Below, piece after piece: positions 1 through 5,945 of a stretch of 15,925 nt of DNA (positions are counted from its first letter, which is position 1; each line of letters opens with the position of its first letter). Where the stretch lies: contig JAFGKX010000037.1 of NCBI GenBank assembly GCA_016928375.1, positions 1 to 15,925 on the forward strand. Reading direction: 5' to 3'. Both the position numbers and the translations under genes were made by a program. Below the pieces are notes generated by a model. That model was not told the DNA's origin. It ran no database searches and saw nothing but the letters and a program-made list of their open reading frames with translations. Source of the DNA: Candidatus Omnitrophota bacterium. Its GTDB lineage: Bacteria > Omnitrophota > Gorgyraeia > JABMRG01 > JAFGKX01.

Positions 1-264
1 AACGCATGGGTTCGGAGTCCTTGCGTTTTTATATTGCCCCTGGAAATAATTTATAATCTTGTTTTTGAATTCTTGAACACAGTCAACCGTATAAAATGGT
101 ATCTTAAGCTGGCGAGCTGCGGCGCGCGCGTCCTGGGGGGCTTTATGCGCGTTGAAAAGTTTAAATGTTACGCCTATAACATCATATCCTTTTTTCAATA
201 AAATATACGCGGCAACCGATGAATCCACACCGCCGCTTAAGGCAACGACAACACGCTTTTTCAT
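1..264 (-). CDS. mnmA: tRNA-specific 2-thiouridylase MnmA, N-terminal part (3' end beyond left edge)
   Basis: MnmA adenylates U34 of Lys, Glu and Gln tRNAs and inserts sulfur from a protein persulfide to give 2-thiouridine. Only the first 88 codons are visible. Seen: an N-terminal PP-loop, SGGVDSS at residues 10-16, and the NPCV motif at the window edge, whose Cys87 matches the first catalytic cysteine of the family (PNPCxxCN). The spacing between these motifs is about 15 residues shorter than I recall for E. coli MnmA, so a loop near residues 35-45 looks trimmed. The ATG lies one base past the THI4 stop, so it is the last visible gene of the fba operon and probably translationally coupled. 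Sulfur use is a theme shared with the THI4 upstream. Other PP-loop enzymes are possible, but the NPC motif argues for MnmA. Confidence 0.9.
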   Translation of the reverse strand, partial: MKKRVVVALSGGVDSSVAAYILLKKGYDVIGVTFKLFNAHKAPQDARAAARQLKIPFYTVDCVQEFKNKIINYFQGQYKNARTPNPCV

Positions 265-265
265 T

Positions 266-1051
266 TTATTTTTTGGATAACTTTGCTTCTATATCGCCCG
301 CTACTTTTTTACCCGCAAGCAGCATGCCGCCAAATATCGGCCCCATTCTTGGCCCGCCGAAAACAGCGTTTGAGCACATACCGCAGGTATAAAGCCCCGG
401 GCAAACTTCTCTGGAATTTCCCACTATGGTCTCTTCGGCTACCTGGGCCCACATAGAGCCCTCTCCGACGAGTTTGCCCGTTTTTGTTTTTAGTTTTATG
501 CCGGATTTTTTTTCAGCTATACGCACGACCTCTGCGGCATGGCCCGTTGCATCGACAATATATTTTGCCGCCATGGTAATGGGGTCTACGTGAAGGTTCG
601 CTATTTCTACCGCGGTCCAGTTCAGCACAAGGCCTGCTATACGGTCTTTTCTTATCATAACATCTTCGGCGCTCAATAAGTTGAATATTTTAGCGCCCGA
701 TTTTACCGCTTTTGAACATATCGTCGAAACGCTTTCCACGGAATCAGCCATATAATAACCCTTTTCATAGAGAGTAGTCTTTACATCGAATTCATCGAGA
801 ATTTTTTTTGCTTCATCCTGCACAACTATCTCATTAAACATTATCCCGCCGCCCCACATGCCGCCGCCTACCGAAAGTTTTCTTTCGAATATGGCTACTT
901 TTCTACCTCTTCTGGCAAGATAATAGGCACAGCACATACCGGCCGGGCCGGCGCCCACTATCGCTACGTCGATATCAAGATAGTCTATCAATTTTCTACT
1001 GTAAGTCTCGATTATTGCTTTTGAAATTTTTATTTCATCCAGTTTTACCAT
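266..1051 (-). CDS. thi4: THI4-family thiazole synthase, probable sulfide-dependent catalytic type
   Basis: It makes the thiazole half of thiamine from NAD and glycine. Seen over 261 residues: an FAD/NAD Rossmann motif GAGPAG (33-38), the GGGMWGGGI block (62-70), LHVDP (153-157) and a C-terminal FGGPRMGPIFGGM block (231-243). Family knowledge: yeast and plant THI4 donate sulfur from an active-site cysteine and act once, whereas archaeal enzymes have histidine there and use free sulfide catalytically. Here the residue is His154, so I infer the sulfide-dependent, iron-requiring type, which suits an anoxic habitat. The length is normal. The start overlaps the stop of the DUF3108 gene by one base (TAATG) and is preceded by a consensus AAGGAGG at 1059-1065. 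No TPP riboswitch was seen upstream. Confidence 0.93.
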   Translation of the reverse strand: MVKLDEIKISKAIIETYSRKLIDYLDIDVAIVGAGPAGMCCAYYLARRGRKVAIFERKLSVGGGMWGGGIMFNEIVVQDEAKKILDEFDVKTTLYEKGYYMADSVESVSTICSKAVKSGAKIFNLLSAEDVMIRKDRIAGLVLNWTAVEIANLHVDPITMAAKYIVDATGHAAEVVRIAEKKSGIKLKTKTGKLVGEGSMWAQVAEETIVGNSREVCPGLYTCGMCSNAVFGGPRMGPIFGGMLLAGKKVAGDIEAKLSKK

Positions 1052-1830
1052 TAAAAATCCTCCTTCTTAAGAACAATGGATGAGGGCCCTACAGAACCGA
1101 GATTTTCCATTTTTAACGGAATATATTTTCCATCGGCAGATATCCATAGCCTCATCTTTTCCGGCATGCTCTCAAACAGATACGCTTTAAAATTACCGGC
1201 CGGGACATTAATATCCTTTATCCCTCTTAACGCCACTTTCATTTCTCCTACAGGTAAAATTACATCGAATTCATATCCCTGCTCCAAGCCGGCTTTAAGC
1301 AGCTGCCTGCAATGGTATATAAGAAGCAGCGCATTATTTATCCGGCCTTTCTTTTTAATTGTTTCGCTGCGGCTGCCCAAAAACTCTTTTTTTGATATTT
1401 CAACACTAAAGCCATCCTGATCGTATATCTCTTTTATCTGCGTAGATATACCTAAATTTTTTATTTTTCTTACTACATACAAAGGGTAAAAGCTTGCCGG
1501 ATCGGCATAGATATTCTCAAGATCGTAAAAAGCCCCCACCCTGCTTTCGAAAGTAACCAGATAAGCGCTTTTACCATGGATATCGGCTGCCCCGGAAAAA
1601 GTAAGTGTGGCTTTTCCTACATTTACCGGGCCAAGATTATAGATAAATTCGAATGTTTCTCCGGGGGTAAACGGGATAGTTTCGCGCGGCGTTACCTGAA
1701 AAAGTGCGGTTGCTGTATTAGGCCGCATTTTAAATAAGCTGTTTTCGCTAAATTTAAAATTCTTTACAAGATATAAAACGCAGCCGGCAATAAGCAATAT
1801 TACCAGAGTGCTTATTAATATTTTTTTCAT
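1051..1830 (-). CDS. DUF3108-family envelope protein
   Basis: A 259-residue protein matching the DUF3108 pattern: the opening FTPGETFEFIYNLGPVNVGKA (around 54-74) and a closing stretch with RLWIS followed by IPLKME in the last 35 residues. These proteins are predicted to be exported beta-rich proteins of unknown biochemical function. The N-terminus (1-22) is a hydrophobic segment. IAGC at 14-17 resembles a lipobox, with Cys17 as the possible lipidation site, but hydrophobic residues continue after it, so an uncleaved membrane anchor is equally possible. The body should lie outside the inner membrane. It sits between fba and THI4; the start is 10 bases beyond the fba stop and I see no Shine-Dalgarno sequence there, so it may depend on ribosomes finishing fba. 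Function is not assigned. Confidence 0.8.
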   Translation of the reverse strand: MKKILISTLVILLIAGCVLYLVKNFKFSENSLFKMRPNTATALFQVTPRETIPFTPGETFEFIYNLGPVNVGKATLTFSGAADIHGKSAYLVTFESRVGAFYDLENIYADPASFYPLYVVRKIKNLGISTQIKEIYDQDGFSVEISKKEFLGSRSETIKKKGRINNALLLIYHCRQLLKAGLEQGYEFDVILPVGEMKVALRGIKDINVPAGNFKAYLFESMPEKMRLWISADGKYIPLKMENLGSVGPSSIVLKKEDF

Positions 1831-1840
1831 GAAATATTGT

Positions 1841-2767
1841 TTATGCTTTGCCGGCGCATCCCAACACGTGCAGCTTATGCTTTACAACCTGTTTTATCGC
1901 GTCTCTCGCAGGGCCTAAATATTTACGCGGGTCAAAATTGCCCGGGTCTTTATCGAATTCCTCTCTTATTGTGGATGTCATCGCAAGGCGAAGATCGGTA
2001 TCAATATTTACCTTGGCTATATTCATTTTTGCAGCCTTGGAAATCATATCTTCCGGCACGCCTTTTGCCCCGGGTAGTTTTCCACCGTGCTCATTACATT
2101 TTTTAACGTATTCGGGCATAACACTTGAGGCACCGTGTAAAACCAGCGGGAAATTCGGCACTTTTTCTATGACCTGAGACAGCCTGTCAAACGCGAGCTT
2201 GGGTTCTGTTTTAAATTTATACGCGCCGTGGCTTGTGCCTATTGCTATTGCCAGCGAATCACATTTCGTTTTATCTATAAATTCCTTGACTTCGTCAGGA
2301 TTTACCAGTATTGCGTCTTTTTCGGTCACTGAAATATTATCTTCCACGCCCTGAAGCCTTCCCAACTCAGCTTCGACGACAACGCCTTTTGGATGCGCAT
2401 AATCAACTACTTGTTTGGTAAGTCTTACGTTTTCCTCAAACGGCTTTTTTGACGCGTCTATCATTACGGATGTAAAACCGCCGTCTATACAGGATTTGCA
2501 TATTTCGAAGTCTTCCCCGTGGTCTAAATGAAGCACTATGTCAAGCCCGGTATCTTCAACCGCCGCTTTAACAAGGTGCATAAGGTAAACTTGTTTAGCG
2601 TATTTTCTTGCGCCTGCCGAAAACTGCAAAATCAAAGGCGCCTTTTCTTCTTTAGCGGCTTCTGTTATAGCCTGTATAATCTCCATATTATTTACATTAA
2701 AAGCCCCGACTGCGTAATGTTCTTTCAGCGCTTTCTTGAATATTTCTCTCGATGATACAATTGCCAT
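1841..2767 (-). CDS. fba: Class II fructose-bisphosphate aldolase
   Basis: Zinc enzyme that reversibly cleaves fructose 1,6-bisphosphate to dihydroxyacetone phosphate and glyceraldehyde 3-phosphate in glycolysis and gluconeogenesis. Seen in a 308-residue chain: LDHGED at 81-86 (Asp82 acid/base, His83 zinc ligand), VEAELG at 131-136, TSHGAYK with His180, LHGASS with His211, and NIDTD at 254-258. The three histidines match the family's metal ligands. I chose the ATG at 2767 because GGGAGGA lies just upstream and MAIVSSREIF is a typical N-terminus. A longer reading from 2869 would add 34 residues that fall within the structured leader and do not resemble aldolase. It is the first gene of an operon with the DUF3108 gene, THI4 and mnmA. 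Members acting on tagatose bisphosphate exist and cannot be fully excluded. Confidence 0.95.
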   Translation of the reverse strand: MAIVSSREIFKKALKEHYAVGAFNVNNMEIIQAITEAAKEEKAPLILQFSAGARKYAKQVYLMHLVKAAVEDTGLDIVLHLDHGEDFEICKSCIDGGFTSVMIDASKKPFEENVRLTKQVVDYAHPKGVVVEAELGRLQGVEDNISVTEKDAILVNPDEVKEFIDKTKCDSLAIAIGTSHGAYKFKTEPKLAFDRLSQVIEKVPNFPLVLHGASSVMPEYVKKCNEHGGKLPGAKGVPEDMISKAAKMNIAKVNIDTDLRLAMTSTIREEFDKDPGNFDPRKYLGPARDAIKQVVKHKLHVLGCAGKA

Positions 2768-2771
2768 TTTT

Positions 2772-2778
2772 TCCTCCC
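2772..2778 (-). promoter_or_regulatory. Ribosome binding site that fixes the fba start
   Basis: GGGAGGA on the minus strand, four bases from the ATG at 2767. It decides between this start and the in-frame ATG at 2869. The A/T-only hairpin arms at 2779-2799 end directly against it, so folding could affect ribosome access. Confidence 0.75.
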
Positions 2779-2856
2779 AAAATTTTTGAAAAAAATTTTG
2801 TCCCGAACGCTGCTTAAATCCGAGCAGGTGCGAGGATTTAATACTGGCGAGGGACG
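2779..2856 (-). promoter_or_regulatory. Structured 5' leader of the fba operon
   Basis: On the minus strand the predicted untranslated leader (about 2871 to 2768) holds nested inverted repeats. GTCCC (2851-2855) can pair with GGGAC (2800-2804), enclosing an 8-bp stem TTAAATCC (2834-2841) with GGATTTAA (2814-2821) and a 12-base loop. After it comes a perfect 9-bp A/T stem, AAAATTTTT (2791-2799) with AAAAATTTT (2779-2787), with a TTC loop, abutting the Shine-Dalgarno sequence. GGGAC followed by AAAA and seven T gives the first hairpin a loosely terminator-like look. This could be a cis-regulatory leader. I do not recognise it as a known riboswitch class, and no ligand can be inferred. Confidence 0.45.
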
Positions 2857-2877
2857 ATTCCTGCTTCAATTAGACCT

Positions 2878-2905
2878 ATTATAATGAATAAATAATATTA
2901 TTCAA
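2878..2905 (-). promoter_or_regulatory. Sigma70-type promoter of the fba operon
   Basis: On the minus strand: -35 TTGAAT (2905-2900), a 16-base spacer, and a perfect -10 TATAAT (2883-2878). The predicted start is near 2871, giving a leader of about 104 bases. The spacer holds the perfect palindrome AATAATATTATT (2891-2902), and the -35 overlaps the AAGGAAA arm of the repeat shared with the comF promoter. Confidence 0.65.
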
Positions 2906-2920
2906 GGAAAATATTTCCTT
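2904..2920. repeat. Palindrome between the divergent fba and comF promoters (candidate operator)
   Basis: AAGGAAA (2904-2910), three bases, then TTTCCTT (2914-2920): a perfect 7-bp inverted repeat. It overlaps the fba -35 by two bases and ends one base before the comF -35. A protein bound here could affect both transcripts. It may also be chance in AT-rich DNA; no regulator gene is adjacent. Confidence 0.4.
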
Positions 2921-2921
2921 T

Positions 2922-2950
2922 TTGACATATATAATATTTAGTGTTATATT
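2922..2950 (+). promoter_or_regulatory. Promoter of comF-lptF-lptG
   Basis: Consensus -35 TTGACA (2922-2927), a 17-base spacer and -10 TATATT (2945-2950, one mismatch). Transcription should begin around 2957, one or a few bases from the comF ATG at 2958, implying a leaderless or nearly leaderless message. Confidence 0.7.
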
Positions 2951-2957
2951 ATCCACT

Positions 2958-3698
2958 ATGATAAACCCAACAGGCTTTGCCAAAAGTGCTTATTCGGCAT
3001 TTTTGAATCTGGCATACCCAAAATCCTGCCAGGGCTGCGGAACGAGGCTTGATTTTGACAATAAATATTATATATGCGCAGATTGTTTTAAAGAGATAAA
3101 AATAAATAAACCTCCCCTATGCATAAAATGCTCGCGTTCTTTATATGGCTTGCCTGAAATAAGCGCCCTTTGCGGGGTATGCCTTTCCTCTGCTTATCAT
3201 TTCGACAAAGCATTTGTCTGCTGCAGCTATGAAGGCCTCATAAAAGAACTTATACACAAATTTAAGTACAACAATAGAAAATATCTGATATACTTATTTG
3301 ATAAGATTATAGAAGACTTCATGAAAGATAAAATAACTGCCTGCGATATAAACATGGCCGTGCCTGTTCCTCTTTACGGCGCCAGGGCGAGAGAAAGAGG
3401 ATTTGACCAGGCCCTTCTTTTATCCAAAAACATATCAAGGGCGTTAAATATACCGCTTAATTATAATATTTTAATAAGAAACAGAAACACCGCGCAGCAG
3501 GCAAACCTCGGTAAAACCCAGAGGTTTAACAACATAAAAGGCGCATTTTCTGTGCGGGAAAAAAGTGTGTTTAATAAAAAAAATTTATTGCTTGTAGATG
3601 ATGTGTTTACCACCGGCGCAACAGCCAATGAATGTGCCAAAGTATTAAAACAATCAGGCGCGAAAAAAGTATTTTTGCTTACTCTGGCAAGAGGATAA
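2958..3698 (+). CDS. comF: ComF-family phosphoribosyltransferase-like protein
   Basis: ComF proteins are cytoplasmic, needed for DNA uptake in naturally competent bacteria, and thought to act with DNA-processing or restart factors; the exact reaction is unknown. The chain is 246 residues. Seen: four CxxC pairs (Cys24/27, 40/43, 55/58, 72/75) forming the N-terminal double zinc ribbon, the conserved RERGFDQA segment (145-152) and the PRPP-binding motif LLVDDVFTTGATA (211-223). I chose the ATG at 2958; starting at the TTG at 2922 would put the coding region over the -35 element and add 12 residues outside the family. There is no Shine-Dalgarno sequence ahead of the ATG, consistent with leaderless initiation. 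It is the first gene of the unit with lptF and lptG. The type IV pilus motors elsewhere in the window make DNA uptake plausible but unproven. Confidence 0.92.
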   Translation: MINPTGFAKSAYSAFLNLAYPKSCQGCGTRLDFDNKYYICADCFKEIKINKPPLCIKCSRSLYGLPEISALCGVCLSSAYHFDKAFVCCSYEGLIKELIHKFKYNNRKYLIYLFDKIIEDFMKDKITACDINMAVPVPLYGARARERGFDQALLLSKNISRALNIPLNYNILIRNRNTAQQANLGKTQRFNNIKGAFSVREKSVFNKKNLLLVDDVFTTGATANECAKVLKQSGAKKVFLLTLARG

Positions 3699-3742
3699 TC
3701 CCGCACCTTTTAAGGATGCGGGAATAATAAAAAGGTGCGGGA
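3699..3742 (+). promoter_or_regulatory. Three-arm inverted repeat able to switch access to the lptF ribosome binding site
   Basis: Directly after the comF stop. Arm A is TCCCGCACCTTTT (3699-3711), arm B TGCGGGA (3717-3723), arm C AAAAGGTGCGGGA (3730-3742, its last base being the A of the lptF ATG). A with B, plus inner CCTT/AAGG, forms a hairpin that leaves arm C free. A with C forms a perfect 13-bp stem that would bury AAGGTG, the only Shine-Dalgarno-like sequence, together with the first base of the start codon. The two folds exclude each other. Neither hairpin is followed by a T-run, so this does not look like an intrinsic terminator. Confidence 0.55.
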
Positions 3743-4836
3743 TGAAAATTTTAAGAAACTACATATTAAAAGAACTTATAGGCCCGTTTTTGATATCGCT
3801 GGCTGTTTTTACTTTCGCGATGCTTGTCGGCAATATGGTAAAGATGGCTGATATGGTGATAAATAAAGGCGTTAGTATTATTTCGATATTCAAGATATTC
3901 ATAGCCCTGATTCCGTATCTTTTAAGCTACACTCTTCCCATGGCGCTTTTGACCGCCACTATTATGTGTTTCGGGCGGCTTGCATCCGATAACGAGATAA
4001 TCGCCATGAGGGCAAGCGGCATAAGCTTATACAAAATAGGGTTTCCTGTAATCATATTCGCGTTTCTTATAAGTTTATTCCAGGTGCATTTGAATGACTC
4101 TATAATTGCGCGGGCTCATTATTTCGCAACAAATGCCATAAGGGAAGTTGGCATGAAAAATCCGGCAGCTTACCTTGAGCCCGGTACTTTTATAAAAGAC
4201 TTCAAAAATTATATTGTATTCATCCACAGCATAAACGGCAACAAGCTCAATAATGTCAGGATATACAAAATAGACGAAAACGCCCCGACGCGGACGATCA
4301 TTGCACAAAAGGGAGAATTTACAAGTTTTCCCGAAAAAGGCATAATACTGTTAAAGCTTATAAACGGCTCCGCGGATGAGCCGAATCCCAAAAATCCAAA
4401 TATATATTACAAGGTGAATTTCAAAAAATACAACCTAACGTTGGACCTTTCACGGGAATTATCTAATGCGCAGGCAAACAAAAAACCAAAGGATATGTCG
4501 ATAAAGGAACTAAAAGCGGAGATACTGCATATGAAAACGCAAAACATAAATTCCATCCCGCTTGTTACCGAAATACACAAAAAAATAGCTTTGGCGTTTT
4601 CCGGTTTTGTGTTTGTGCTTGTGGGATTACCGCTAGCAATAAATACCAGGCGCAGGGAAAAATCCGTCGCTTTTGCCTTAAGCCTGGTTATCATACTTAC
4701 CTATTACGGTTTATTTATCATAGGTGAGGCCATAGCGCTAAAAGAGGTATTGCCCGCTGCCATAGGAACATGGATAGCCAATATCGTATTTTTTTTAATA
4801 GGGATTTTGTTAATAGCGCAAATGGCGGAAAGATAG
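3742..4836 (+). CDS. lptF: LPS export permease subunit LptF
   Basis: LptF and LptG form the inner-membrane half of the LptB2FG transporter, which lifts lipopolysaccharide out of the inner membrane and passes it to the periplasmic LptC/LptA bridge. The 364 residues show the YjgP/YjgQ layout: three membrane segments (about 12-33, 50-80, 98-118), a periplasmic beta-rich domain (about 120-280), and three more segments (about 285-303, 309-330, 338-360). RASGIS near 90-95, after the second segment, is the typical coupling region. Length is normal for the family. The start lies in arm C of the switch-like repeat, with AAGGTG five bases upstream. The stop is six bases before lptG. No lptB, lptA or lptC is in view. 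Naming it F rather than G rests on gene order and N-terminal similarity. Confidence 0.92.
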   Translation: MKILRNYILKELIGPFLISLAVFTFAMLVGNMVKMADMVINKGVSIISIFKIFIALIPYLLSYTLPMALLTATIMCFGRLASDNEIIAMRASGISLYKIGFPVIIFAFLISLFQVHLNDSIIARAHYFATNAIREVGMKNPAAYLEPGTFIKDFKNYIVFIHSINGNKLNNVRIYKIDENAPTRTIIAQKGEFTSFPEKGIILLKLINGSADEPNPKNPNIYYKVNFKKYNLTLDLSRELSNAQANKKPKDMSIKELKAEILHMKTQNINSIPLVTEIHKKIALAFSGFVFVLVGLPLAINTRRREKSVAFALSLVIILTYYGLFIIGEAIALKEVLPAAIGTWIANIVFFLIGILLIAQMAER

Positions 4837-4842
4837 GAAGAG

Positions 4843-5934
4843 ATGAAGATACTGGATAAATATTTTTTTAAGGGCTTTATAATGCCCCTTCTCTATTGCC
4901 TTATAATGTTTTATGTGGTTTATATCGTTGCGGATGTCCTGGGGCATTTAGACGATATACTAAGAAATAAAGTACCGCTTAATATAATGGCGCAGTTTTA
5001 CCTGTTTTTCTGGCCGCTTATCTTTATCCAGACCGCCCCTATAGCGGTACTTTTGGCCACGGTTTATCTTTTAAGCACCATGAACAAAAACAACGAGCTG
5101 ACAGCCATGAAAGCAAGCGGCATCAATATATATTACGCCATGCGCCCTGTATTTATTACCGGGATAATCGTCTGTCTGGGAGTATTTTACATAAATGAAA
5201 ACATAATCCCGAAAGCCTATGCGGTCGTAAATAATATAAAAACAGATTATATCGAATCTATCAAAAAAGAAAAAGAAACCAAGTCCATAAAAAATGTTAC
5301 TCTCTACACCAAGACCCATCAAATGTTATATGCAAAAAATTTCGATGCCGCTAAAAATAAGTTATCCGAGGTCATAATCCTCGAGCATGATAAAAAACAG
5401 AATCTAAGAAGAAAGATAATAGCCGGATATGCATTATGGCTTGGGGACAAATGGAGGTTTCACAATGTAATTATATACCGGTTTGACGAAGAGGGCCAGC
5501 CTTTAGGCAAGGTATTAACATTTGAAACAAAAATAATAAAACTACCGGAAAAACCATCCGATCTTATGAAGGGCGAACTTATGTCTATGTATATGAATTA
5601 TCCGCAGTTAAAGACATACATAGGCCGGCTAAAGGGCGGGGACGAAAATACGATAAAAAGGCTTAAGACCGACCTTTATTTTAAAGCATCGCTTCCTTTC
5701 ATAAGCCTTGTAATGATATTTTTGGGGATTCCTTTTTCGCTGACAACAGTAAGGGGTGGCGTTGCATCAAGCGTGGGTATAAGCATATTGCTGGGCCTTG
5801 CTTATTATGCGTCTATAGGTATAAGCCTGGCGCTGGGCAAAGGCAATGTTTTGCCTCCGGTGCTGGCGGCGCATCTTTCGAATGTCGCATTTTTTATACT
5901 AGCTATCGTACTTATAAAAAAAGCGCCTAATTAA
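4843..5934 (+). CDS. lptG: LPS export permease subunit LptG
   Basis: Partner of LptF in the LPS-extracting ABC transporter. The 363 residues repeat the same topology: membrane segments about 12-33, 50-78 and 100-118, a periplasmic domain to about 280, then three C-terminal segments ending near residue 358. KASGIN (90-95) is the counterpart of RASGIS in LptF. The Shine-Dalgarno sequence AGGAAG overlaps the lptF stop codon, so the two proteins are probably made in fixed ratio, as expected for a heterodimer. The last codons coincide with the hairpin and T-run that end the opposing pilT operon, so the two transcripts must overlap at their 3' ends. Paralogous permeases exist, but the tandem pair makes LptF/LptG by far the likeliest reading. 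Confidence 0.92.
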   Translation: MKILDKYFFKGFIMPLLYCLIMFYVVYIVADVLGHLDDILRNKVPLNIMAQFYLFFWPLIFIQTAPIAVLLATVYLLSTMNKNNELTAMKASGINIYYAMRPVFITGIIVCLGVFYINENIIPKAYAVVNNIKTDYIESIKKEKETKSIKNVTLYTKTHQMLYAKNFDAAKNKLSEVIILEHDKKQNLRRKIIAGYALWLGDKWRFHNVIIYRFDEEGQPLGKVLTFETKIIKLPEKPSDLMKGELMSMYMNYPQLKTYIGRLKGGDENTIKRLKTDLYFKASLPFISLVMIFLGIPFSLTTVRGGVASSVGISILLGLAYYASIGISLALGKGNVLPPVLAAHLSNVAFFILAIVLIKKAPN

Positions 5935-5944
5935 AATCGGGCGC
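5916..5944 (-). terminator. Rho-independent terminator of the ptsN-pilT operon
   Basis: On the minus strand, GGGCGC's complement GCGCCC... opens a stem: GCGCCC (5944-5939) pairs with AGGCGC (5928-5923), six pairs including one wobble, loop of ten bases, then seven T (5922-5916). It starts just after the pilT stop at 5946 and lies partly within the last codons of the opposing lptG. On the plus strand the same hairpin is followed only by ATTATAATTT, a poor tract, so termination of lptG here would be weak. Confidence 0.75.
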
Positions 5945-5945
5945 A

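Noticed and set aside
2768..2869. In-frame upstream start for fba adding 34 residues
   Set aside because: The extra residues lie within the structured leader, do not resemble aldolase, and the ATG at 2767 has the strong ribosome binding site.
2922..2957. TTG start for comF at 2922
   Set aside because: It coincides with the TTGACA -35 element, and the added residues precede the family N-terminus.
3699..3723. Intrinsic terminator after comF
   Set aside because: The hairpin is good, but it is followed by AATAATAAAA, not a T-run, and lptF begins 19 bases later.
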